Assembly: GCA_021775315.1 (NCBI GenBank)
Contig: JAJFIC010000075.1
Coordinates: 1 to 56,651 of the forward strand
DNA length: 56,651 bases
Direction: 5' to 3'
DNA from: Paracoccaceae bacterium
GTDB taxonomy: Bacteria > Pseudomonadota > Alphaproteobacteria > Rhodobacterales > Rhodobacteraceae
Part shown: positions 17,756 to 25,965 of the stretch, in pieces
Layout of the letters: each line of letters starts with the position of its first letter
Position numbering within the stretch: position 1 is the stretch's first letter
Notes under the pieces: generated by a model
What the model was told of the DNA's origin: nothing
What the model saw: only the letters and a program-made list of their open reading frames with translations
The model's database searches: none
Translations under genes and position numbers: made by a program

Positions 17756-18520
17756 ATGAAAAACCTGCTTCGCGCGCTCGCAAGTCTGTCGGGCCTGTTT
17801 TTGATATTGGCCTTGCCGGTCGCGGTTCAGGCCGCAGATCCCGCCAGCACCCGCTTTGACACCAGCGTCAAAAGCGAAAACGCAAGCATGCGAAACACCA
17901 TCAACAAGACCCGAAAACAGCGCGCCGCCAGTAAGTTCCAAAAAGCAGCGGCGAAAAAGTATTCGGTTAATTACGACAAGACCTACAGCCAGATCAAATC
18001 GCTCAGATCGTCAGACGCGTCCAAAATGCGGTCGGCCTGTCGCACCAACGCCAGCAAATCCACGATCAAAAGCGCGATTTCAAGGTTTGAAGGCCGGATC
18101 AGAAAGCTGGAAAGAGCGCAGGCAATTATCGCGCGCGATCTTCGCAAGATCGACAAAGACAAAAGGAAATTCTGGGGCGATACCAATTGGGTGGCCTTTA
18201 CCGGCGCCAAAGTCACGTCCGCCGAGTTTCGCAAAATCGTCTATGGGGTTAATTTCTACGGCACGCGACCCATGCAACGGATCAGCCTTGACCCCGGCAA
18301 GAAAGCGCCGCGCAGCTACAAGGGCGGCGTGACCCCTGAGCAGGTGTATCTGCGGGCCATGTCAGGCCATCTGGGTAGAATCATCAAAGCCTATAAACGC
18401 GCACTTACTGCGCTGAAGACCAAACAGACCAAGCTTGAGCGCAAGTCTGGGGCCAAAGTCAAAAAGAAAACACCCAAGGGCAAAAAAACGCCGCCACCGC
18501 CAACCATTCCGGACCACTAA
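17756..18520 (+). CDS. Very basic exported protein of unknown function
   Basis: This 254-residue protein from the ATG at 17756 begins with a clear signal peptide (KNLLRALASLSG, then LFLILALPVAVQAAD). The mature part is unusually rich in Lys and Arg. It has helical, coiled-coil-prone stretches (SAISRFEGRIRKLERAQAI) and ends in a Lys/Pro tail (KKKTPKGKKTPPPPTIPDH). A central block, FWGDTNWVAFTGAKVTSAEF, looks like a small folded unit. I do not recognise the family. A basic secreted protein of this type could bind the cell wall, LPS or nucleic acid, but this is speculation. An upstream in-frame extension to 17675 has no signal sequence and is not favoured. Confidence 0.65.
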   Translation: MKNLLRALASLSGLFLILALPVAVQAADPASTRFDTSVKSENASMRNTINKTRKQRAASKFQKAAAKKYSVNYDKTYSQIKSLRSSDASKMRSACRTNASKSTIKSAISRFEGRIRKLERAQAIIARDLRKIDKDKRKFWGDTNWVAFTGAKVTSAEFRKIVYGVNFYGTRPMQRISLDPGKKAPRSYKGGVTPEQVYLRAMSGHLGRIIKAYKRALTALKTKQTKLERKSGAKVKKKTPKGKKTPPPPTIPDH

Positions 18521-18556
18521 CGCGATCAGCGCGACGGGCGGCAAAGACCGATCCTA

Positions 18557-18590
18557 AAAAAGCGCCCGCAGCGGGGGGTGCAGCGGGCGC
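18557..18590 (-). terminator. Intrinsic terminator for rlmB
   Basis: On the minus strand a perfect 8-bp G/C stem, GCGCCCGC with GCGGGCGC, is followed directly by TTTTTT. It lies 130 bp beyond the rlmB stop codon and is the clearest rho-independent terminator in the window. Confidence 0.85.
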
Positions 18591-18721
18591 AAGTGCGGAA
18601 CGAGGGACAGTGATGTAAAAGCGCGAGTTCCGAATATGCGCTTCTGATCAGTACTTAAGCGTTGTGTGGAATGTTTAAAGATTTGGTAAACCAAACGTGA
18701 AACGCCTGTCAGTGGCGCCGA

Positions 18722-19516
18722 TTAACGCCGCCGGGCAACTTCGTACAAACCAACCGCCGCTGCGTTAGAGACGTTGAGCGAGCCAAACGCCCCGGCAAAC
18801 TGGATTTTCGCCAGCGTGTGGCAATTCTCGCGCGTCAGATGGCGCAGGCCCGGCCCCTCGGCCCCCAGCACCAGTGCCGTTGCCACGCCGGGCAGCTTGT
18901 CCAGAACCTGCGGCAGGGTTTCCTCTGCCGTGCCATCAAGCCCGATCAGGAAATAACCCATTTCCTTGAGCGCACGCATGGCGTTGGAAAGGTTCTGAAT
19001 TCGCAAATAAGGCTGGCGTTCCAACGCTCCGGACGCGGTTTTCGCCAGCGCCCCGGTTTCCGGTGCAGAATGGCGCATCGGCGCGATAACCGCGCGGGCA
19101 CCAAACACCTCGGCTGAGCGCAGGATTGCGCCGACATTATGCGGGTCCGTCACCCGATCAAGCAGCAAAACCAGTGGTGCGTCGCCCTTGGTCGCACAGA
19201 TTTCAGAAACCGAGCCCCAAACCAGCGGCATCACCTGAACCGCAGCGCCCTGATGCACCGATTGGGCATCAAGCGGCACGTCAAATTTGCGTGGCTCCAC
19301 CACCTCGGGTGTGATACCAGAGGCGGCAATATCCTCGGCCAGCCTGTCATGCGCGTTCTTGGTCACCACCAGGCGCAGTTTTTCGCGGTTTGGATTCAAA
19401 AGCGCGTCACGCACCGCGTGCAGTCCGAACAGCCACAGGCTTTCAGGTCCGTCGCCTTTGCGGGTCTTTTCTTTTTCGACCACCCAAAGGGGTTTTTTCT
19501 TGTTGCGGGGGGCCAT
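18722..19516 (-). CDS. rlmB: 23S rRNA (guanosine-2'-O-)-methyltransferase RlmB (TrmH family)
   Basis: This SpoU/TrmH-type SPOUT methyltransferase has 264 residues and methylates a conserved guanosine of 23S rRNA with SAM. The start is MAPRNKKKP at 19516, since a longer frame runs backwards through the divergent tRNA-Tyr gene. After a basic N terminus comes the substrate-binding domain (LWLFGLHAVRDALLNP). The catalytic knot follows, with motif 1 DRVTDPHNVGAILRSAEVFG, motif 2 VLGAEGPGLRHLT and motif 3 SLNVSNAAAVGLYE. It is transcribed alone and ends at a strong terminator. TrmH/TsnR relatives are the only realistic alternative. Confidence 0.9.
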   Translation of the reverse strand: MAPRNKKKPLWVVEKEKTRKGDGPESLWLFGLHAVRDALLNPNREKLRLVVTKNAHDRLAEDIAASGITPEVVEPRKFDVPLDAQSVHQGAAVQVMPLVWGSVSEICATKGDAPLVLLLDRVTDPHNVGAILRSAEVFGARAVIAPMRHSAPETGALAKTASGALERQPYLRIQNLSNAMRALKEMGYFLIGLDGTAEETLPQVLDKLPGVATALVLGAEGPGLRHLTRENCHTLAKIQFAGAFGSLNVSNAAAVGLYEVARRR

Positions 19517-19677
19517 CAGCGCGCCTGTTGTTGATTGAATGGTTTCCTTGCCACGCAAGTGAGGCAAAAACAAGCGGTGCATGGGGTGTTTTAAACCGAT
19601 TTTCTGGTTGACGCGGAGCTGCGCGGGCCGTATCCACACGCCAGTTCGCGCCATGGCCGTCAGGTCAGGCACTGAAC

Positions 19678-19761
19678 GGGCGACGGGCTGCAAGGTGCGG
19701 CAGCGGACTGTAACTCCGCCGGGGTGACCCACGCCTGGTTCGATTCCAGGGTCGCCCACCA
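19678..19761 (+). tRNA. tRNA-Tyr (GTA), CCA encoded
   Basis: The acceptor stem GGGCGAC pairs with GTCGCCC. The anticodon arm GCGGA-CTGTAAC-TCCGC carries GTA. The T arm CCTGG-TTCGATT-CCAGG is perfect, and CCA is encoded at 19759-19761. A long variable arm between the anticodon and T arms is as expected for bacterial tRNA-Tyr. It is divergent from rlmB. Confidence 0.93.
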
Positions 19762-19766
19762 TAACA

Positions 19767-19791
19767 AAATCAATGGCTTAGCCGATTTTTT
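19767..19791 (+). terminator. Weak terminator-like hairpin after tRNA-Tyr
   Basis: AAATC and GATTT flank a GGC-TTA-GCC stem with a 3-base bulge, ending in TTTTTT. It lies just after the CCA end of the tRNA. Confidence 0.4.
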
Positions 19792-20160
19792 CAACGGAAC
19801 AAAAGAGACCGAACAAAAAGGTTCCCACTTTGTGTTCTACTCACGTTTCTCGTAAGTGCTGGAAAAGACTCCCCGTTCTTTAGTTCAATGTCTGAATTGC
19901 CCCTAATTTCCTAGACAGCTTGCAGTTTCAGTTTCTGCTGCTGTTGGAATGCGATCGGCGACAGCATTCCGTTCTTAGCGTGTTTGCGCTGTGGGTTGTA
20001 GAAAAGCTCGATGTAATCCAATGGCCGGTAGGCGATTGCCTTCAATCGCCGTATGGCGAACACATCGCGCCTGGCTTGTTCGCGGGTTTTGTATTTTTTG
20101 CGCCGGATGCGTTCGCGTTTGAGCGGGTTGAAGAAACTTTCGACCACCGCGTTATCCACG

Positions 20161-20196
20161 GCCTGACAGGGCATTTCATGCCCTAGAAGGATGGCC
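20161..20196. repeat. Short hairpin insert D at an internal orfB deletion
   Basis: The stretch between RRVIG and DNAVVES is a hairpin GGGCAT TTC ATGCCC that begins GCCTG like insert A. It sits where about 60-70 codons of orfB have been lost, so its relation to the other inserts is less certain. Confidence 0.4.
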
Positions 20197-20281
20197 GATC
20201 ACACGCCTGGAAAATAGGTCGATCACGACCGCAAGATACAAGAACCCCTCGTGCGTGCGGATGTAGGTGATGTCTGTCACC

Positions 20282-20321
20282 TAATACCGATAGGTGATGC
20301 TTGCATCACCGTTAGGCAGAA
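20282..20321. repeat. Short hairpin insert C (40 bp) in orfB
   Basis: Exactly 40 bp separate the codons for DAPDR from those for VTDIT. The centre is a perfect inverted repeat GGTGATGC TT GCATCACC, flanked by CCGATA and GTTAGGC. The order and spacing of the blocks match insert A. Confidence 0.65.
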
Positions 20322-20684
20322 CCGATCCGGAGCATCTACATCAAACTCCCTGTTCACGGTATTGTCTGCCACCACGGCCGGGCTGCCACCGTAGGTGCCG
20401 GGACGCTTTTTATAACCAATCTGGGCCTTTATGCCCGCCAGACGAGCAAGCCGCCAAGCCCGATTAGGGCTAATATCTTCACCCAGATCACATAGATCAT
20501 CGTGCAGCTTGCGGTATCCATAGACCTTGCCGCCTTCATCCCAAGCCGTCTTCAGCAACTTAGTTTGCCGTTGATCCTCCAACGCACGCTGACAAAATGG
20601 TTCGCGTAGCCATGCATAGAAGCCACTCGGATGCACGGCCAGCATCCGGCACATTGCCCGCACGGCAAACACCAGCCGGTTCTC

Positions 20685-20720
20685 GGCCCCTCTCATTAAA
20701 ACTACGTTTCAACTGCCGGG
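20685..20720. repeat. Short hairpin insert E near the orfB start
   Basis: The stretch interrupts orfB after YAFIHC. It aligns with insert A as CCT-TC--TAA---CTACG--TTCA-CTG-CGG and folds through TTAAAAC / GTTTCAA around TAC. Boundaries are uncertain by several bases because some orfB sequence was also lost. Confidence 0.5.
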
Positions 20721-20800
20721 CAATGGATAAACGCATACCTCGCCCGCCGACCGGCATCGGTTTGCCAGCAAACAGCGAGAGGGGGCGGCCTGGCGAAGTT

Positions 20801-20838
20801 CCCTTTCGGCGAATGTGCCATTCACCTGTCGGTCAGCG
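20801..20838. repeat. Short hairpin insert B (about 38 bp) at the end of orfA
   Basis: This segment interrupts orfA just before the YFA codons. Its last 20 bases match those of insert A at 18 positions. The core GGCGAATG / CATTCACC around a 3-base loop forms the same type of hairpin. Confidence 0.7.
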
Positions 20839-20991
20839 CACGGTCGCCTTTTTTAAAATGTCCCGCTCCTCCGTCACCCGCGCCAAATCGCGCTTTAGGC
20901 GACGGATCTCGTCGGTCTGGGCATCAACTTCTTTGACCACCTTCTTGGGCCGCGAAAACAGCTTCTGCCATGTGTAGATTGACTTGGTGCT

Positions 20992-21031
20992 GCCTGTCGG
21001 TAATTGCTACGCATTCACCTGTCGGCCAACG
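20992..21031. repeat. Short hairpin insert A (40 bp) in orfA
   Basis: This 40-bp segment interrupts orfA exactly between the codons for GV and STK. It contains CCTGTCGG twice as a direct repeat and an imperfect inverted core GGTAATTGC / GCATTCACC around TA. Its right half, CATTCACCTGTCGG, is identical to insert B. Confidence 0.7.
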
Positions 21032-21189
21032 GACCCCAAACGCTCAGCAACCTCGCGGACGGGATAGCCCCGATCTTCGGCCTGAGCGACAGCATCGCGT
21101 TTGAACTCTTCTGTGAATTTAACTCCGGACATATCGTCCTCCTTGCTTCCAAAATTACCAAGCAATGTGTCTGCAAATCTACGGGCTAT

Positions 21190-21984
21190 TCAATTGCCCT
21201 TTGTTTGCATCCAGGCCTCTTGCACCGCCGCAGGGATCGACCCGCCCCAAGCAACTGTAATATCGGTGGCGGCTTGTGACAGTCCGGCCAGAATGCTTGC
21301 CTCGGCCTGCTCGGTTAGGCGCGATTTGGGGGTGGCGACGGCGACTGCGCCGCAGCAGGTGCCGTTTCGATCAAACAACGGGGCCGAGATGCCGTATATG
21401 CCGGTTTCATACCCGCCTTCGGAACGGCCAAAACCGGTGCGACGGATATCCTCAAAATCGACCTGCAAAACCTCGGCCTGCGTACTGGTGTCATCTGTAA
21501 TTTGCGACAGCGGTTCTGCCAGAACCTGATCGCGAAATGCGTCATCCGCATAGGCCATCACCACCAACCCCGACGCTGTCGCATGATAAGGCAGCATGTC
21601 TGCCGGTTCGATATAGACGCGGTTGCCGTGGGTCTGATCGTCGATATGGGCCAGCGCACTTAGCCCGGCCGTGCCCTGAACGATAGAGACGTGAACGGTT
21701 TCCTGCACCGCAGCAAAAAGCCGGTCCAACGCTTTCATTGCTGACGCGCTGGCAGGAAAGGTTTGTTCGCGCACCAAGGCTAGGCGCGGGATCGCAGCAC
21801 CCAGTCGGTAAGCCTTGGTTGTGGGGTCCTGTTCTAAAAAACCGGCCTTAACCAATTCAGACAACCGACGATGGGTCGAGGCTTTGTCATATCCCGATAG
21901 CCTGGCGAATTCAGACAGGCCAATTTCGGGCGAGAAGGCTGATAAGTAATTCAGCAATTTCAAGGTCTTGGCAACCGTTCCCAT
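21190..21984 (-). CDS. IclR-family transcriptional regulator
   Basis: This 264-residue regulator is likely to control the divergent FAD/GcvT gene. The ATG at 21984 (MGTVAKTLKLLNYLSAF) is chosen because AAAGG precedes it and family members start here. Residues about 5-75 form the winged helix (IGLSEFARLSGYDKASTHRRLSEL). The C-terminal effector domain follows, with the family blocks LPYHATASGLVVMAYA and GIYGISAPLFDRNGTCCGAVAV. Its stop codon TGA is the terminal TGA of the adjacent IS3 inverted repeat, so the last residues (MQTKGN) may not be the original end. The effector is unknown but is probably the methylated substrate or a product. Confidence 0.88.
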   Translation of the reverse strand: MGTVAKTLKLLNYLSAFSPEIGLSEFARLSGYDKASTHRRLSELVKAGFLEQDPTTKAYRLGAAIPRLALVREQTFPASASAMKALDRLFAAVQETVHVSIVQGTAGLSALAHIDDQTHGNRVYIEPADMLPYHATASGLVVMAYADDAFRDQVLAEPLSQITDDTSTQAEVLQVDFEDIRRTGFGRSEGGYETGIYGISAPLFDRNGTCCGAVAVATPKSRLTEQAEASILAGLSQAATDITVAWGGSIPAAVQEAWMQTKGN

Positions 21985-22077
21985 TGTGACATACCTTTTA
22001 GATGCGGGAAAGATGCGCCCCACCAACACAAACTTGACTCTTTGTATAGCAATGTCGGATTATTATATCAACCAGTT

Positions 22078-22094
22078 GGTCCAAATAATGAACC
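22078..22094. promoter_or_regulatory. Candidate IclR operator in the divergent promoter
   Basis: The palindrome GGTCCA AATAA TGAACC (5 of 6 positions symmetric) ends 15 bp before the ATG of the FAD/GcvT gene. A possible -35 box TTGACT (22034-22039) with an AT-rich region about 18 bp further on lies upstream. A protein bound here would block transcription of the demethylase gene. Confidence 0.4.
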
Positions 22095-22108
22095 GTTAGG
22101 ATGTTGTG

Positions 22109-24571
22109 ATGCCCTTAGCCCTGCCAGAAAAAGCCCCGGTTGTCGTGATCGGCGGCGGCATCACCGGTGTCTCGACGCTTTATCATCTGGCCAAGCGCGG
22201 TGTGCCTGCGGTTCTGTTAGAGCGCAAGAAACTGGCCAGTGGCACCACATGGCATGCCGCGGGGATCGTCGGGCAATTGCGCGATTCGACCGCTCAGACC
22301 GAGCTTGGAAAATATACCGCGCGTCTGTTTCAGGAACTTGAGGCAGAAACCGGACAGGCGACGGGTTACAAGCAGAACGGCACGATCAACCTCGCGCTGT
22401 CTGACATTCGCCATGAACAATTACTGCGCAGTCAGGACCACGCCACGCGGATGGGCGTTGAGAGCTTCCTTTTATCAAGCGACGAAGTGCAGGCGCGTTG
22501 GCCCTGGATCAGAACCGATGACGTCCGATCAGGCTTTCATGTTCCGTCAAACGGGCAGGTCAATCCGTTGGATGTCACCGTCGCGCTGTCCAAAGGGGCG
22601 CGTAATCTGGGCGCGCAGGTGTTTGAAGAAACCGCCGTCACCCGTCTGCTGGTGAAAGACGGCAGGGTCACCGGGGTTGAAACCGACCGTGGGGTGATCG
22701 CGACGCGCCAAGTTCTGCTGGCAGGCGGTATGTGGAGCCACCTTTTTGCCAAGGCGCACGGCGTGACCGTGCCGCTGCATGCATGCGAGCATTTCTATAT
22801 CGTGACCGAGCCGATGGCGGGCCTTCCGTCGGGTCAGCCGATCCTGAATATCAGCGAAGAACGCACCTATTGGAAGGAAGACGCCGGCAAATTGTTGATC
22901 GGCGGATTCGAGGAATTGGGCAAGGCTTGGGCAAAAAACGGTATTCCCGGCAGCTTTGAATTTGACGAATTGCCGTTTGATATGGAGCATGCAGAACCCG
23001 AGCTTGAACGGATGTTCGCCCGCATGCCAGCACTTGCCAATATGGGCATCCAGACGTTCTTTAACGGTCCTGAAAGCTTTACGCCTGACGGTCGGCCCTA
23101 TTTGGGGCCAGCCCCTGAACTTGCGGGTTTGTTTCTGGCGACGGGCATGAATTCTAACGGTATTCTGAATTCCGGCGGTGTCGGGCTGACCATGGCGGAA
23201 TGGTTGATTGACGGTGCGCCATCCCGGTCAATGTTGCCGCTGCTGGCCGCTCGCGCACATCCGTTTCAGGCCAATACCGCCTATAATCGCGAACGCGCGG
23301 CGGAATCTGTGGGGTTCCATTACGGCCTGCATTGGCCCGGCAGACAAGTGACTTCAGCGCGCGGTGTGCGCCGGGTGCCGCTGCATGACCGACTTGTGCA
23401 GGCGGGGGCTGCTTTTGCTGAACGGATCGGTTGGGAAATTCCGATGTTCTTTGATTCTGCGCACAAGGGCTGGCCAACACGGGCCTCGATCGGTTGGCAG
23501 GATTGGTCGCCGATGGTCAAAGCGGAATGTCTGGCGGCACGTGATCGCGCGGTTTTGCTGGATCAATCCATGTACGCCAAAATCATTGTCCAAGGGCCGG
23601 ATGCGGTCAAAGCCCTGAACCGGGTTTGCGGCGGCGAAATCGACGTGCCGGTTGGCACATCGGTTTACACCCAATTCCTGAACACACGCGGCGGCATTGA
23701 GGCGGATGTCACTATCACCCGCATAGCGTTGGGCGGTTTTGTGGTGATCACAGGGCATCCCAGCCAAATGCGCGACCAGAGTTGGATCAAATCCAACGCT
23801 GATGCGGATTGGCGGTTTGAAGTATTTGACGCCACGGCGGCCTATTCTTTGCTGACGATCCACGGGCCAAAGTCTCGTGTTATTCTGGCGGGTATTTCAG
23901 ATGACGACCTGTCGAACGCGGCGTTTCCGTTTGGGGCCGCCAAAGAGATCGACATCGCGCACGCGCGGGCCTGGGTGATCCGACGATCCTTTCTGGGCGA
24001 GCTGGGCTTTGAAATTTTGCTGTCTGCTGAGTTCACCCAAGGGGTTTTTGAGGCGCTTGAACAGGCGGGCGAAAAGCATGGTTTGCGGCCCATGGGCATG
24101 TTCGCGATGAACGCTTGTCGGCTGGAAAAAGGGTTCCGGCATTTCGGCCATGATATCGGGGAAGATGACACACCTTTTGAAACCGGGTTGGGCTTTGCCG
24201 TCTCGCTAGACAAACCCGATGGTTTTTTGGGGCGGGCAGCCTTGCGCACACAAAAAGCAAACGGCGCGGCAACCCAAACCCGAACGGTCGCAATCCTGAT
24301 AGACGGCATCACGGAAAAAGACGGCCCCTACCTGATCCATAATGAACCGATCTGGCGGGACGGGCAGATTGTCGGCCATGTCACATCAGGTGGCTGGGGC
24401 CATCGGCTGGAACGATTGGTCGGGCTGGCCAGCCTTCACAATGACAACGGCGTCAGCAAGGCGTGGATCGACGAGGGTGGGTTCACGGCGCAAATCGCCG
24501 GCGCGTTTTATCCGATCAAGGTCCAGCTGGGCCCGTCTTATGATCCGAAAGGCGAAAGGATGCGGGGTTGA
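22109..24571 (+). CDS. FAD-dependent demethylating dehydrogenase with GcvT domain, second paralogue
   Basis: This 820-residue enzyme has the same architecture as the gene at 3525. The FAD domain opens with VVVIGGGITGVSTLYHLAKRG and GTTWHAAG, with the presumed flavin-linking His. The C-terminal GcvT half starts near residue 430, with RAVLLDQSMYAKIIVQGPDA and later LEKGFRHFGHDIGEDDTP. It is divergent from an IclR regulator and converges with a taurine-type ABC transporter, so the imported compound may be its substrate. It probably releases an N-methyl or similar group to tetrahydrofolate. It differs from the first paralogue in many residues, which suggests a different substrate. Confidence 0.86.
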   Translation: MPLALPEKAPVVVIGGGITGVSTLYHLAKRGVPAVLLERKKLASGTTWHAAGIVGQLRDSTAQTELGKYTARLFQELEAETGQATGYKQNGTINLALSDIRHEQLLRSQDHATRMGVESFLLSSDEVQARWPWIRTDDVRSGFHVPSNGQVNPLDVTVALSKGARNLGAQVFEETAVTRLLVKDGRVTGVETDRGVIATRQVLLAGGMWSHLFAKAHGVTVPLHACEHFYIVTEPMAGLPSGQPILNISEERTYWKEDAGKLLIGGFEELGKAWAKNGIPGSFEFDELPFDMEHAEPELERMFARMPALANMGIQTFFNGPESFTPDGRPYLGPAPELAGLFLATGMNSNGILNSGGVGLTMAEWLIDGAPSRSMLPLLAARAHPFQANTAYNRERAAESVGFHYGLHWPGRQVTSARGVRRVPLHDRLVQAGAAFAERIGWEIPMFFDSAHKGWPTRASIGWQDWSPMVKAECLAARDRAVLLDQSMYAKIIVQGPDAVKALNRVCGGEIDVPVGTSVYTQFLNTRGGIEADVTITRIALGGFVVITGHPSQMRDQSWIKSNADADWRFEVFDATAAYSLLTIHGPKSRVILAGISDDDLSNAAFPFGAAKEIDIAHARAWVIRRSFLGELGFEILLSAEFTQGVFEALEQAGEKHGLRPMGMFAMNACRLEKGFRHFGHDIGEDDTPFETGLGFAVSLDKPDGFLGRAALRTQKANGAATQTRTVAILIDGITEKDGPYLIHNEPIWRDGQIVGHVTSGGWGHRLERLVGLASLHNDNGVSKAWIDEGGFTAQIAGAFYPIKVQLGPSYDPKGERMRG

Positions 24572-24616
24572 TTCCGGTGAGTGATCGCAAATGATGGGCC
24601 GGACTGGCCAAACACA

Positions 24617-24658
24617 CCGACGGGCCATGCTAAGATCGTAATCTTTGTGGCCCGTCGG
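24617..24658. terminator. Bidirectional hairpin between convergent genes
   Basis: An 11-bp perfect inverted repeat, CCGACGGGCCA with TGGCCCGTCGG, encloses 20 bases. It lies in the 128-bp gap between the convergent FAD/GcvT gene and ABC permease gene. There is no T run, so it may act as a barrier or as an RNA end-protecting stem. Confidence 0.55.
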
Positions 24659-24699
24659 CATTGGTATTCAGGTTGTTTATCCAGCCCAAGGGCGCGCTA

Positions 24700-25965
24700 T
24701 CAGCCGCGACCTTTCCACGGGATCAGCCATTTTTCGGCCATGCGCATCAGGATGTCGATGCCATAGCCGATGATGCCAATCAGGATGATACCGGTGATGA
24801 CAATGTCGGTTAGCTGGAATTTCGAGGCAACCATGATCATCATGCCGGCCCCCTTTTCAGCCGCCACCAGTTCGGCCGCAACAACCGTGCCCCAACATAC
24901 ACCCATAGCAACCCGTGCGCCGGTGAAAATCTCGGGCAACGAGTTTGGCACGATGACGTGCCACATGATCTGACGCTTTGAGGCACCCAGTGAAAACGCT
25001 GCGTGGATTTTTGAGATTTTCACCCCGGACACACCCGCCCGCGCAGCGATTGTCATGATCCACAAAGCGGCCAGAAACAGCAGCACCAATTTGCCCTTTT
25101 CCCCGATCCCGGCCCAGATAATCACCAACGGGATCAGCGCCAGCGGTGGCACGGGGCGCATAAATTCGACAATCGGGTCGAACCAGCCACGGAACCAACT
25201 GCTCAGGCCCATTGCATAGCCCAGCGGAATGCCAACCAGTGCGCCCATCACGAAACCGGCTATCACGCGAAAAAGTGACCAGCCGAGGTGTTCCATCAGG
25301 GTTGAGTTTTGATAGCCCTCTTTTTGCAGGCGCATGACACGTTTGAACACCGCCTCGGGTGACGGCAACCAGATCGGCTCCATCTGCCAGCCTTGTGCGG
25401 GCTTGTAGTTCAGCGTGCCTTTTTCGGTCATGCTGACTTTGCCAGAGGCCACGCTGACCTCGCTGCCGGGTTGAATGGGCTGGCCATCAACCGCAACAAT
25501 TTTAGCGCCTTCCTTGCGGCCAAGTTCGTCATTTTTGTCAACGCGGATCAGCTTGCTGCGCCAGGCGGCCACGGTTTCGCTGTCGTTCTTGGCAAAGCCG
25601 TCGCCAAGCTCGACCTCGTCCTTTTCGACGACGCTGCCGAACTCGAACACTTTGAACGAAACCGTCGCGTCATCCTTTTGGCCGTCAACCGCCTCGGCGG
25701 TATAGGTGAAGGTGGCATCGCCGATGAACGGGCCGGGGGCGTGGATTGGCGTGATGACGGATCCGGTAAAAGCCCCCCAGATCAGAAAAATCGCAACCAC
25801 TGAAACGACCGAGGCGACACGGTCAGGTGTGATCGCGCTTTCATCGCCAAAGGTCACCGTTTTCAGGGATGTGTAATCATGCCGGGCTGCAAGCCGCGTG
25901 GTGATGGCTTTGACGACAAAAAAGGCGCCAACGAAAATCGCGATGTATATTGCAAGGATGGTCAT
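24700..25965 (-). CDS. ABC transporter permease (TauC/SsuC type) with a long extra N-terminal region
   Basis: This is a 421-residue inner-membrane permease. The C-terminal 210 residues are a standard binding-protein-dependent permease domain; the coupling (EAA) loop reads AAFSLGASKRQIMWHVIVPNSLPE. The first 215 residues are unusual. Two membrane helices (about 1-20 and 50-70) enclose a cytoplasmic loop, followed by a soluble strand-rich segment of about 110 residues (FIGDATFTYTAEAVDG to NYKPAQGWQMEPIW), probably periplasmic. Related permeases normally have about 250-280 residues. The gene overlaps the ATPase gene by 4 bp and belongs to the same operon. Confidence 0.85.
   Translation of the reverse strand: MTILAIYIAIFVGAFFVVKAITTRLAARHDYTSLKTVTFGDESAITPDRVASVVSVVAIFLIWGAFTGSVITPIHAPGPFIGDATFTYTAEAVDGQKDDATVSFKVFEFGSVVEKDEVELGDGFAKNDSETVAAWRSKLIRVDKNDELGRKEGAKIVAVDGQPIQPGSEVSVASGKVSMTEKGTLNYKPAQGWQMEPIWLPSPEAVFKRVMRLQKEGYQNSTLMEHLGWSLFRVIAGFVMGALVGIPLGYAMGLSSWFRGWFDPIVEFMRPVPPLALIPLVIIWAGIGEKGKLVLLFLAALWIMTIAARAGVSGVKISKIHAAFSLGASKRQIMWHVIVPNSLPEIFTGARVAMGVCWGTVVAAELVAAEKGAGMMIMVASKFQLTDIVITGIILIGIIGYGIDILMRMAEKWLIPWKGRG

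Larger units (their letters stand above)
19911..20748 (-). pseudogene. IS3-family transposase OrfB, interrupted and internally deleted
   Basis: Pieces of a normal OrfB integrase can be read in order: YAFIHC, then FAVRAMCRMLAVHPSGFYAW, then the VYGYRKLHDDL block up to NREFDVDAPDR, then [19 protein letters not shown] with the first catalytic Asp, then RRVIG. The part with the second catalytic Asp (about 60-70 residues) is missing. The tail resumes at DNAVVESFF with the catalytic Glu and continues to the C terminus. Every gap between pieces holds a hairpin insert. The gene cannot encode an active transposase. Confidence 0.85.
20770..21132 (-). pseudogene. IS3-family transposase OrfA, interrupted
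   Basis: Reading from the ATG at 21132, the protein starts as a normal OrfA (SGVKFTEEFKRDAVAQAEDR, then GYPVREVAERLG). It hits a stop after a 40-bp insert, resumes at STKSIYTWQKLFSRPKKVV through VTEERDILKKATV, and is broken again by a second insert just before the YFA end. Removing the two inserts restores a continuous OrfA with its helix-turn-helix and leucine-zipper region. The left end coordinate is approximate. Confidence 0.8.
19893..21192 (-). mobile_element. Decayed IS3-family insertion sequence
   Basis: The element is about 1.3 kb. Its ends are imperfect inverted repeats: TGAATTGCCCCTAATTTCC at 19893 on the plus strand and TGAATAGCCCGTAGATTTGC on the minus strand ending at 21192, with AGACA at the inner side of both. 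The transposase genes orfA and orfB run on the minus strand and both are broken. The flanking bases (GTC on the left, ATT on the right) show no target duplication, so one side has been rearranged or has diverged. The right-hand repeat supplies the stop codon of the neighbouring iclR gene. The reading frames are interrupted by a family of short hairpin inserts, listed separately. Confidence 0.85.

Noticed and set aside
19517-19762. In-frame extension of rlmB upstream of 19516
   Set aside because: It reads backwards through tRNA-Tyr and has no methyltransferase similarity.
19798-19850. GAAC/GTTC repeats that resemble an alphaproteobacterial LexA box
   Set aside because: The spacings are 10 and 9 bases, not the required 7, and no SOS gene follows.
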